Below the pieces are notes generated by a model that worked only from the letters and a program-made list of their open reading frames with translations, was not told the DNA's origin and did no database searches. From positions 8,695,326 to 8,759,325 of the forward strand of contig OX328131.1 in NCBI GenBank assembly GCA_946811695.1: a stretch of 64,000 nt of DNA. The letters are read 5' to 3'. Of this stretch, positions 52,606 to 64,000 are shown piece by piece. Each line of letters opens with the position of its first letter. Within the stretch, counting starts at the first letter, position 1. The stretch is from Gonocerus acuteangulatus. Its lineage: Eukaryota; Arthropoda; Insecta; Hemiptera; Coreidae. The translations under genes were made by a program, and so were the position numbers.

Positions 52606-55600
52606 GTCTAATTGGTATCCAGTGATTTATTACTCCAATAACTGTCTCTTCTCCGAGTTGGTATTCGGTAGAAATAATGACAAGAACCGTAGCAAGTAGA
52701 CTGTATAATCACCGATGTACTCAGGTGTCTAATTGGTATCCAGTGATTTATTACTCCAATAACTGTCTTCTCCGAGTTGGTATTCGGTAGAAATAATGAC
52801 AAGAAACGTAGCAAGTAGACTGTATAATCACCGATGTGCTCAGGTGTCTAATTGGTATCCAGTGATTTATTACTCCAATAACTGTCTTCTCCGAGTTGGT
52901 ATTCGGTAGAAATAATGACAAGAAACGTACCAAGTAGACTGTATAATCACCGGTGTGCTCAGGTGTCTAATTGGTATCCAGTGATTTATTACTCCAATAA
53001 CTGTCTTCTCCGAGTTGGTATTCGGTAGAAATAATGACAAGAAACGTAGCAAGTAGACTGTATAATCACCGATGTGCTCAGGTGTCTAATTGGTATCCAG
53101 TGATTTATTACTCCAATAACTGTCTTCTCCGAGTTGGTATTCGGTAGAAATAATGACAAGAAACGTAGCAAGTAGACTGTATAATCACCGATGTGCTCAG
53201 GTGTCTAATTGGTATCCAAGTGATTTATTACTCCAATAACTGTCTCTTCTCCGAGTTGGTATTCGGTAGAAATAATGACAAGAACCGTAGCAAGTAGACT
53301 GTATAATCACCGATGTACTCAGGTGTCTAATTGGTATCCAGTGATTTATTACTCCAATAACTGTCTCTTCTCCTAGTTGGTATTCGGTAGAAATAATGAC
53401 AAGAACCGTAGCAAGTAGACTGTATAATCACCGATGTACTCAGTTGTCTAATTGGTATCCAGTGATTTATTACTCCAATAACTGTCTCTTCTCCTAGTTG
53501 GTATTCGGTAGAAATAATGACAAGAACCGTAGGAAGTAGACTGTATAATCACCGATGTACTCAGGTGTCTAATTTGTATCCAGTGATTTATTACTCCAAT
53601 AACTGTCTTCTCCGAGTTGGTATTCGGTAGAAATAATGACAAGAACCGTAGCAAGTAGACTGTATAATCACCGATGTACTCAGGTGTCTAATTGGTATCC
53701 AGTGATTTATTACTCCAATAACTGTCTCTTCTCCTAGTTGGTATTCGGTAGAAATAACGACAAGAACCGTAGCAAGTAGACTGTATAATCACCGATGTAC
53801 TCAGGTGTCTAATTGGTATCCAGTGATTTATTACTCCAATAACTGTCTCTTCTCCTAGTTGGTATTCGGTAGAAATAATGACAAGAACCGTAGCAAGTAG
53901 ACTGTATAATCACCGATGTACTCAGGTGTCTAATTGGTATCCAGTGATTTATTACTCCAATAACTGTCTTCTCCGAGTTGGTATTCGGTAGAAATAATGA
54001 CAAGAACCGTAGCAAGTAGACTGTATAATCACCGATGTACTCAGGTGTCTAATTGGTATCCAGTGATTTATTACTCCAATAACTGTCTTCTCCGAGTTTG
54101 TATTCGGTAGAAATAATGACAAGAACCGTAGCAAGTAGACTGTATAATCACCGATGTACTCAGTTGTCTTATTGGTATCCAGTGATTTATTACTCCAATA
54201 ACTGTCTTCTCCGAGTTGGTATTCGGTAGAAATAATGACAAGAACCGTAGCAAGTAGACTGTATAATCACCGATGTACTCAGGTGTCTAATTGGTATCCA
54301 GTGATTTATTACTCCAATAACTGTCTCTTCTCCTAGTTGGTATTCGGTAGAAATAATGACAAGAACCGTAGCAAGTAGACTGTATAATCACCGATGTACT
54401 CAGGTGTCTAATTGGTATCCAGTGATTTATTACTCCAATAACTGTCTTCTCCGAGTTGGTATTCGGTAGAAATAATGACAAGAACCGTAGCAAGTAGACT
54501 GTATAATCACCGATGTACTCAGGTGTCTAATTGGTATCCAGTGATTTATTACTCCAATAACTGTCTCTTCTCCTAGTTGGTATTCGGTAGAAATAATGAC
54601 AAGAACCGTAGCAAGTAGACTGTATAATCACCGATGTACTCAGGTGTCTAATTGGTATCCAGTGATTTATTACTCCAATAACTGTCTCTTCTCCGAGTTG
54701 GTATTCGGTAGAAATAATGACAAGAAACGTAGCAAGTAGACTGTATAATCACCGGTGTGCTCAGGTGTCTAATTGGTATCCAGTGATTTATTACTCCAAT
54801 AACTGTCTTCTCCGAGTTGGTATTCGGTAGAAATAATGACAAGAAACGTAGCAAGTAGACTGTATAATCACCGGTGTGCTCAGGTGTCTAATTGGTATCC
54901 AGTGATTTATTACTCCAATAACTGTCTTCTCCGAGTTGGTATTCGGTAGAAATAATGACAAGAAACGTAGCAAGTAGACTGTATAATCACCGGTGTGCTC
55001 AGGTGTCTAATTGGTATCCAGTGATTTATTACTCCAATAACTGTCTTCTCCGAGTTGGTATTCGGTAGAAATAATGACAAGAAACGTAGCAAGTAGACTG
55101 TATAATCACCGGTGTGCTCAGGTGTCTAATTGGTATCCAGTGATTTATTACTCCAATAACTGTCTTCTCCGAGTTGGTATTCGGTAGAAATAATGACAAG
55201 AAACGTAGCAAGTAGACTGTATAATCACCGGTGTGCTCAGGTGTCTAATTGGTATCCAGTGATTTATTACTCCAATAACTGTCTTCTCCGAGTTGGTATT
55301 CGGTAGAAATAATGACAAGAAACGTAGCAAGTAGACTGTATAATCACCGGTGTGCTCAGGTGTCTAATTGGTATCCAGTGATTTATTACTCCAATAACTG
55401 TCTTCTCCGAGTTGGTATTCGGTAGAAATAATGACAAGAAACATAGCAAGTAGACTGTATAATCACCGGTGTGCTCAGGTGTCTAATTGGTATCCAGTGA
55501 TTTATTACTCCAATAACTGTCTTCTCCGAGTTGGTATTCGGTAGAAATAATGACAAGAAACATAGCAAGTAGACTGTATAATCACCGGTGTGCTCAGGTG

Positions 55601-58600
55601 TCTAATTGGTATCCAGTGATTTATTACTCCAATAACTGTCTTCTCCGAGTTGGTATTCGGTAGAAATAATGACAAGAAACATAGCTAGTAGACTGTATAA
55701 TCACCGGTGTGCTCAGGTGTCTAATTGGTATCCAGTGATTTATTACTCCAATAACTGTCTTCTCCGAGTTGGTATTCGGTAGAAATAATGACAAGAAACG
55801 TAGCAAGTAGACTGTATAATCACCGGTGTGCTCAGGTGTCTAATTGGTATCCAGTGATTTATTACTCCAATAACTGTCTTCTCCGAGTTGGTATTCGGTA
55901 GAAATAATGACAAGAACCGTAGCAAGTAGACTGTATAATCACCGATGTACTCAGGTGTCTAATTTGTATCCAGTGATTTATTACTCCAATAACTGTCTTC
56001 TCCGAGTTTGTATTCGGTAGAAATAATGACAAGAACCGTAGCAAGTAGACTGTATAATCACCGATGTACTCAGGTGTCTTATTGGTATCCAGTGATTTAT
56101 TACTCCAATAACTGTCTCTTCTCCTAGTTGGTATTCGGTAGAAATAATGACAAGAACCGTAGCAAGTAGACTGTATAATCACCGATGTACTCAGGTGTCT
56201 AATTGGTATCCAGTGATTTATTACTCCAATAACTGTCTTTTCCGAGTTGGTATTCGGTAGAAATAATGACAAGAACCGTAGCAAGTAGACTGTATAATCA
56301 CCGATGTACTCAGGTGTCTAATTGGTATCCAGTGATTTATTACTCCAATAACTGTCTCTTCTCCTAGTTGGTATTCGGTAGAAATAATGACAAGAACCGT
56401 AGCAAGTAGACTGTATAATCACCGATGTACTCAGGTGTCTAATTGGTATCCAGTGATTTATTACTCCAATAACTGTCTCTTCTCCGAGTTGGTATTCGGT
56501 AGAAATAATGACAAGAAACGTAGCAAGTAGACTGTATAATCACCGATGTGCTCAGGTGTCTAATTGGTATCCAGTGATTTATTACTCCAATAACTGTCTT
56601 CTCCGAGTTGGTATTCGGTAGAAATAATGACACGAAACGTAGCAAGTAGACTGTATAATCACCGGTGTGCTCAGGTGTCTAATTGGTATCCAGTGATTTA
56701 TTACTCCAATAACTGTCTTCTCCGAGTTGGTATTCGGTAGAAATAATGACAAGAAACGTAGCAAGTAGGCTGTATAATCACCGGTGTGCTCAGGTGTCTA
56801 ATTGGTATCCAGTGATTTATTACTCCAATAACTGTCTTCTCCGAGTTGGTATTCGGTAGAAATAATGACAAGAAACGTAGCAAGTAGACTGTATAATCAC
56901 CGGTGTGCTCAGGTGTCTAATTGGTATCCAGTGATTTATTACTCCAATAACTGTCTTCTCCGAGTTGGTATTCGGTAGAAATAATGACAAGAAACGTAGC
57001 AAGTAGACTGTATAATCACCGGTGTGCTCAGGTGTCTAATTGGTATCCAGTGATTTATTACTCCAATAACTGTCTTCTCCGAGTTGGTATTCGGTAGAAA
57101 TAATGACAAGAAACGTAGCAAGTAGACTGTATAATCACCGGTGTGCTCAGGTGTCTAATTGGTATCCAGTGATTTATTACTCCAATAACTGTCTTCTCCG
57201 AGTTGGTATTCGGTAGAAATAATGACAAGAAACGTAGCAAGTAGACTGTATAATCACCGGTGTGCTCAGGTGTCTAATTGGTATCCAGTGATTTATTACT
57301 CCAATAACTGTCTTCTCCGAGTTGGTATTCGGTAGAAATAATGACAAGAAACATAGCAAGTAGACTGTATAATCACCGGTGTGCTCAGGTGTCTAATTGG
57401 TATCCAGTGATTTATTACTCCAATAACTGTCTTCTCCGAGTTGGTATTCGGTAGAAATAATGACAAGAAACATAGCAAGTAGACTGTATAATCACCGGTG
57501 TGCTCAGGTGTCTAATTGGTATCCAGTGATTTATTACTCCAATAACTGTCTTCTCCGAGTTGGTATTCGGTAGAAATAATGACAAGAAACGTAGCAAGTA
57601 GACTGTATAATCACCGGTGTGCTCAGGTGTCTAATTGGTATCCAGTGATTTATTACTCCAATAACTGTCTTCTCCGAGTTGGTATTCGGTAGAAATAATG
57701 ACAAGAACCGTAGCAAGTAGACTGTATAATCACCGATGTACTCAGGTGTCTAATTGGTATCCAGTGATTTATTACTCCAATAACTGTCTTCTCCGAGTTG
57801 GTATTCGGTAGAAATAATGACAGGAACCGTAGCAAGTAGACTGTATAATCACCGATGTACTCAGGTGTCTAATTGGTATCCAGTGATTTATTACTCCAAT
57901 AACTGTCTTCTCCGAGTTGGTATTCGGTAGAAATAATGACAAGAACCGTAGCAAGTAGACTGTATAATCACCGATGTACTCAGGTGTCTAATTGGTATCC
58001 AGTGATTTATTACTCCAATAACTGTCTTCTCCGAGTTGGTATTCGGTAGAAATAATGACAAGAAACGTAGCAAGTAGACTGTATAATCACCGATGTGCTC
58101 AGGTGTCTAATTGGTATCCAGTGATTTATTACTCCAATAACTGTCTCTTCTCCTAGTTGGTATTCGGTAGAAATAATGACAAGAACCGTAGCAAGTAGAC
58201 TGTATAATCACCGATGTACTCAGGTGTCTAATTGGTATCCAGTGATTTATTACTCCAATAACTGTCTCTTCTCCGAGTTGGTATTCGGTAGAAATAATGA
58301 CAAGAAACGTAGCAAGTAGACTGTATAATCACCGATGTACTCAGGTGTCTAATTGGTATCCAGTGATTTATTACTCCAATAACTGTCTTCTCCGAGTTGG
58401 TATTCGGTAGAAATAATGACAAGAACCGTAGCAAGTAGACTGTATAATCACCGATGTACTCAGGTGTCTAATTGGTATCCAGTGATTTATTACTCCAATA
58501 ACTGTCTTCTCCGAGTTTGTATTCGGTAGAAATAATGACAAGAACCGTAGCAAGTAGACTGTATAATCACCGATGTACTCAGGTGTCTAATTGGTATCCA

Positions 58601-60225
58601 GTGATTTATTACTCCAATAACTGTCTCTTCTCCTAGTTGGTATTCGGTAGAAATAATGACAAGAACCGTAGCAAGTAGACTGTATAATCACCGATGTACT
58701 CAGGTGTCTAATTGGTATCCAGTGATTTATTACTCCAATAACTGTCTTCTCCGAGTTGGTATTCGGTAGAAATAATGACAAGAACCGTAGCAAGTAGACT
58801 GTATAATCACCGATGTACTCAGGTGTCTAATTGGTATCCAGTGATTTATTACTCCAATAACTGTCTCTTCTCCTAGTTGGTATTCGGTAGAAATAATGAC
58901 AAGAACCGTAGCAAGTAGACTGTATAATCACCGATGTACTCAGGTGTCTAATTGGTATCCAGTGATTTATTACTCCAATAACTGTCTCTTCTCCGAGTTG
59001 GTATTCGGTAGAAATAATGACAAGAAACGTAGCAAGTAGACTGTATAATCACCGGTGAGCTCAGGTGTCTAATTGGTATCCAGTGATTTATAACTCCAAT
59101 AACTGTCTTCTCCGAGTTGGTATTCGGTAGAAATAATGACAAGAAACGTAGCAAGTAGACTGTATAATCACCGGTGTGCTCAGGTGTCTAATTGGTATCC
59201 AGTGATTTATTACTCCAATAACTGTCTTCTCCGAGTTGGTATTCGGTAGAAATAATGACAAGAAACGTAGCAAGTAGACTGTATAATCACCGGTGTGCTC
59301 AGGTGTCTAATTGGTATCCAGTGATTTATTACTCCAATAACTGTCTTCTCCGAGTTGGTATTCGGTAGAAATAATGACAAGAAACGTAGCAAGTAGACTG
59401 TATAATCACCGGTGTGCTCAGGTGTCTAATTGGTATCCAGTGATTTATTACTCCAATAACTGTCTTCTCCGAGTTGGTATTCGGTAGAAATAATGACAAG
59501 AAACGTAGCAAGTAGACTGTATAATCACCGGTGTGCTCAGGTGTCTAATAGGTATCCAGTGATTTATTACTCCAATAACTGTCTTCTCCGAGTTGGTATT
59601 CGGTAGAAATAATGACAAGAAACGTAGCAAGTAGACTGTATAATTACCGGTGTGCTCAGGTGTCTAATTGGTATCCAGTGATTTATTACTCCAATAACTG
59701 TCTTCTCCGAGTTGGTATTCGGTAGAAATAATGACAAGAAACGTAGCAAGTAGACTGTATAATCACCGGTGTGCTCAGGTGTCTAATTGGTATCCAGTGA
59801 TTTATTACTCCAATAACTGTCTTCTCCGAGTTGGTATTCGGTAGAAATAATGACAAGAAACATAGCAAGTAGACTGTATAATCACCGGTGTGCTCAGGTG
59901 TCTAATTGGTATCCAGTGATTTATTACTCCAATAACTGACTTCTCCGAGTTGGTATTCTGTAGAAATAATGACAAGAAACATAGCAAGTAGACTGTATAA
60001 TCACCGGTGTGCTCAGGTGTCTAATTGGTATCCAGTGATTTATTACTCCAATAACTGTCTTCTCCGAGTTGGTATTCGGTAGAAATAATGACAAGAAACG
60101 TAGCAAGTAGACTGTATAATCACCGGTGTGCTCAGGTGTCTAATTGGTATCCAGTGATTTATTACTCCAATAACTGTCTTCTCCGAGTTGGTATTCGGTA
60201 GAAATAATGACAAGAAACGTAGCAA
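52606..60225. repeat. superunit A-like block, copy A3 (approximate extent)
   Basis: Rare variants of A0 reappear about 39.41 kb downstream: gaaacgtaccaag (13514 and 52926), cagttgtct (14028 and 53441) and ccgtaggaag (14114 and 53527). The ccggtgagctc variant at 59050 matches those in A0, A1 and A2. Edges and internal indels are uncertain. Confidence 0.75.
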
Positions 60226-63200
60226 GTAGACTGTATAATCACCGGTGTGCTCAGGTGTCTAATTGGTATCCAGTGATTTATTACTTCAATAACTGTCTCT
60301 TCTCCGAGTTGGTATTCGGTAGAAATAATGACAAGAAACATAGCAAGTAGACTGTATAATCACCGGTGTGCTCAGGTGTCTAATTGGTATCCAGTGATTT
60401 ATTACTCCAATAACTGTCTTCTCCGAGTTGGTATTCGGTAGAAATAATGACAAGAAACATAGCAAGTAGACTGTATAATCACCGGTGTGCTCAGGTGTCT
60501 AATTGGTATCCAGTGATTTATTACTCCAATAACTGTCTTCTCCGAGTTGGTATTCGGTAGAAATAATGACAAGAAACGTAGCAAGTAGACTGTATAATCA
60601 CCGGTGTGCGCAGGTGTCTAATTGGTATCCAGTGATTTATTACTCCAATAACTGTCTTCTCCGAGTTAGTATTCGGTAGAAATAATGACAAGAACCGTAG
60701 CAAGTAGACTGTATAATCACCGATGTACTCAGGTGTCTAATTGGTATCCAGTGATTTATTACTCCAATAACTGTCTTCTCCGAGTTTGTATTCGGTAGAA
60801 ATAATGACAAGAACCGTAGCAAGTAGACTCTATAATCACCGATGTACTCAGGTGTCTAATTGGTATCCAGTGATTTATTACTCCAATAACTGTCTCTTCT
60901 CCGAGTTGGTATTCGGTAGAAATAATGACAAGAACCGTAGCAAGTAGACTGTATAATCACCGATGTGCTCAGGTGTCTAATTGGTATCCAGTGATTTATT
61001 ACTCCAATAACTGTCTCTTCTCCTAGTTGGTATTCGGTAGAAATAATGACAAGAAACGTAGCAAGTAGACTGTATAATCACCGATGTGCTCAGGTGTCTA
61101 ATTGGTATCCAGTGATTTATTACTCCAATAACTGTCTCTTCTCCGAGTTGGTATTCGGTAGAAATAATGACAAGAACCGTAGCAAGTAGACTGTATAATC
61201 ACCGATGTACTCAGGTGTCTAATTGGTATCCAGTGATTTATTACTCCTATAACTGTCTTCTCCGAGTTGGTATTCGGTAGAAATAATGACAAGAAACGTA
61301 GCAAGTAGACTGTATAATCACCGGTGTGCTCAGGTGTCTAATTGGTATCCAGTGATTTATTACTCCAATAACTGTCTTCTCCGAGTTGGTATTCGGTAGA
61401 AATAATGACAAGAACCGTAGCAAGTAGACTGTATAATCACCGATGTACTCAGGTGTCTAATTGGTATCCAGTGATTAATTACTCCAATAACTGTCTTCTC
61501 CGAGTTGGTATTCGGTAGAAATAATGACAAGAAACGTAGCAAGTAGACTGTATAATCACCGGTGTGCTCAGGTGTCTAATTGGTAACCAGTGATTTATTA
61601 CTCCAATAACTGTCTTCTCCGAGTTGGTATTCGGTAGAAATAATGACAAGAACCGTAGCAAGTAGACTGTATAATCACCGATGTACTCAGGTGTCTAATT
61701 GGTATCCAGTGATTTATTACTCCAATAACTGTCTTCTCCGAGTTGGTATTCGGTAGAAATAATGACAAGAAACGTAGCAAGTAGACTGTATAATCACCGA
61801 TGTGCTCAGGTGTCTAATTGGTATCCAGTGATTTATTACTCCAATAACTGTCTTCTCCGAGTTGGTATTCGGTAGAAATAATGACAAGAAACGTAGCAAG
61901 TAGACTGTATAATCACCGATGTACTCAGGTGTCTAATTGGTATCCAGTGATTTATTACTCCAATAACTGTCTTCTCCGAGTTGGTATTCGGTAGAAATAA
62001 AGACAAGAACCGTAGCAAGTAGACTGTATAATCACCGATGTACTCAGGTGTCTAATTGGTATCCAGTGATTTATTACTCCGATAACTGTCTTCTCCGAGT
62101 TGGTATTCGGTAGAAATAATGACAAGAACCGTAGCAAGTAGACTGTATAATCACCGATGTACTCAGGTGTCTAATTGGTATCCAGTGATTTATTACTCCA
62201 ATAACTGTCTCTTCTCCGAGTTGGTATTCGGTAGAAATAATGACAAGAAACGTAGCAAGTAGACTGTATAATCACCGATGTACTCAGGTGTCTAATTGGT
62301 ATCCAGTGATTTATTACTCCAATAACTGTCTTCTCCGAGTTGGTATTCGGTAGAAATAATGACAAGAACCGTAGCAAGTAGACTGTATAATCACCGATGT
62401 ACTCAGGTGTCTAATTGGTATCCAGTGATTTATTACTCCAATAACTGTCTTCTCCGAGTTGGTATTCGGTAGAAATAATGACAAGAAACGTAGCAAGTAG
62501 ACTGTATAATCACCGATGTGCTCAGGTGTCTAATTGGTATCCAGTGATTTATTACTCCAATAACTGTCTCTTCTCCTAGTTGGTATGCGGTAGAAATAAT
62601 GACAAGAACCGTAGCAAGTAGACTGTATAATCACCGATGTACTCAGGTGTCTAATTGGTATCCAGTGATTTATTACTCCAATAACTGTCTCTTCTCCGAG
62701 TTGGTATTCGGTAGAAATAATGACAAGAAACGTAGCAAGTAGACTGTATAATCACCGATGTACTCAGGTGTGTAATTGGTATCCAGTGATTTATTACTCC
62801 AATAACTGTCTTCTCCGAGTTGGTATTCGGTAGAAATAATGACAAGAACCGTAGCAAGTAGACTGTATAATCAACGATGTACTCAGGTGTCTAATTGGTA
62901 TTCAGTGATTTATTACTCCAATAACTGTCTCTTCTCCGAGTTGGTATTCGGTAGAAATAATGACAAGAAACGTAGCAAGTAGACTGTATAATCACCGATG
63001 TACTCAGGTGTCTAATTGGTATCCAGTGATTTATTACTCCAATAACTGTCTTCTCCGAGTTGGTATTCGGTAGAAATAATGACAAGAACCGTAGCAAGTA
63101 GACTGTATAATCACCGATGTACTCAGGTGTCTAATTGGTATCCAGTGATTTATTACTCCAATAACTGTCTTCTCCGAGTTGGTATTCGGTAGAAATAATG

Positions 63201-64000
63201 ACAAGAAACGTAGCAAGTAGACTGTATAATCACCGATGTGCTCAGGTGTCTAATTGGTATCCAGTGATTTATTACTCCAATAACTGTCTTCTCCGAGTTG
63301 GTATTCGGTAGAAATAATGACAAGAACCGTAGCAAGTAGACTGTATAATCACCGATGTACTCAGGTGTCTAATTGGTATCCAGTGATTTATTACTCCAAT
63401 AACTGTCTTCTCCGAGTTGGTATTCGGTAGAAATAATGACAAGAAACGTAGCAAGTAGACTGTATAATCACCGATGTGCTCAGGTGTCTAATTGGTATCC
63501 AGTGATTTATTACTCCAATAACTGTCTTCTCCGAGTTGGTATTCGGTAGAAATAATGACAAGAACCGTAGCAAGTAGACTGTATAATTACCGATGTGCTC
63601 AGGTGTCTAATTGGTATCAAGTGATTTATTACTCCAATAACTGTCTCTTCTCCGAGTTGGTATTCGGTAGAAATAATGACAAGAAACGTAGCACGTAGAC
63701 TGTATAATCACCGGTGTGCTCAGGTGTCTAATTGGTATCCAGTGATTTATTACTCGAATAACTGTCTTCTCCGAGTTGGTATTCGGTAGAAATAATGACA
63801 AGAAACGTAGCAAGTAGACTGTATAATCACCGATGTGCTCAGGTGTCTAATTGGTATCCAGTGATTTATTACTCCAATAACTGTCTTCTCCGAGTTGGTA
63901 TTCGGTAGAAATAATGACAAGAACCGTAGCAAGTAGAATGTATAATCACCGATGTACTCAGGTGTCTAATTGGTATCCAGTGATTTATTACTCCAATAAC
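60226..64000. repeat. satellite, right part, continues beyond window
   Basis: Units of 119 and 121 bp with more private single-base changes than the central blocks (for example gtgtgcgcagg near 60605 and gtatgcgg near 62583). The window ends inside a unit. Confidence 0.9.

Larger units (their letters stand above)
10831..64000. repeat. 119/121-bp satellite array, about 440 units, open at the right
   Basis: Head-to-tail units, all in one orientation, run without interruption to the window end. The short unit is 119 nt and the long unit 121 nt; they differ by an extra CT in gtcttctcc against gtctcttctcc. Conserved landmarks are gtagcaagtagactgtataa, ctaattggtatccagtg, tttattactccaataactg and ggtattcggtagaaataatg. 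Linked variants define subtypes: gaaacgtag with ccggtgtgctc, and gaaccgtag with ccgatgtactc. Two units carry an extra A (near 50941 and 53218). No transposon lies inside. The unit count is array length divided by unit length. Because neither unit length is a multiple of three, only short minus-strand frames of 60-140 codons occur; they are by-products. Confidence 0.99.

Noticed and set aside
13194..63932. Several hundred minus-strand reading frames of 60-140 codons as a gene family
   Set aside because: They recur every 119-240 bp in step with the satellite unit and overlap each other in different frames. They exist only because the unit lacks stops in part of each frame. There is no start context and no domain.
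10831..64000. CRISPR array
   Set aside because: Units are contiguous and alike over their whole length. There are no unique spacers, no short repeats and no cas genes, and the context is eukaryotic.
10831..64000. Bacterial-type -10 box (gactgtataatcacc) in every unit
   Set aside because: The match to TATAAT is by chance. There is no well-spaced -35 element and the sequence is not bacterial.
10831..64000. CENP-B box
   Set aside because: The segment attcggtagaaataat matches only the TTCG and central A positions; the CGGG half is missing.
10831..64000. Telomeric repeat
   Set aside because: No TTAGG or TTAGGG arrays are present; the unit is unrelated.

Overview
This is eukaryotic, repeat-dominated DNA with no intact gene that I can support. 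Jockey-clade non-LTR retrotransposon remains, tRNA-derived SINEs with poly(A) tails, a hAT-like terminus and (TA)n microsatellites point to an arthropod, most likely an insect. The species cannot be named from the sequence. There is no rRNA, no functional tRNA, no CRISPR array and no bacterial operon structure.

Region 1 (1-6060) is a patchwork of old transposable elements. It holds two copies of one tRNA-derived SINE (203-421 and 4811-5026), the first with a clear 14-bp target-site duplication. It also holds a second SINE-like element with a tRNA-Ile-like head (about 1204-1705), a hAT-like terminus in palindrome-rich AT sequence (436-800), and two 5'-truncated, disabled Jockey copies in opposite orientation (3432-4268 minus, 5501-5958 plus). 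A roughly 350-bp repeat occurs twice in inverted orientation (2341-2698 and 5053-5402), each copy touching a (TA)n tract on its outer side.

Region 2 (about 6063-9354) is a 69-bp minisatellite of about 42 units, followed by a rearranged edge built from 23-bp and 36-bp modules. Because 69 is a multiple of three, long reading frames run through it in three frames, including a 960-codon one on the minus strand. I regard these mainly as a property of the repeat.

Region 3 (9355-10830) is a spacer with a diverged direct repeat, a SINE fragment, and a 202-bp near-perfect palindrome with a (TA)n core about 210 bp before the main satellite.

Region 4 (10831-64000, running off the end) is an uninterrupted satellite array of roughly 440 units of 119 or 121 bp, all in one orientation. 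Its short minus-strand reading frames are not genes. Shared rare variants reveal nested higher-order structure. Superunit A (8386, 6105 and 5984 bp) occurs three times in a row. A region built from a 4.3-kb superunit B follows, and then a fourth A-like block about 39.4 kb from the first. The regular structure and lack of transposon insertions suggest recent amplification by unequal exchange, as in (peri)centromeric heterochromatin; that role is inference.
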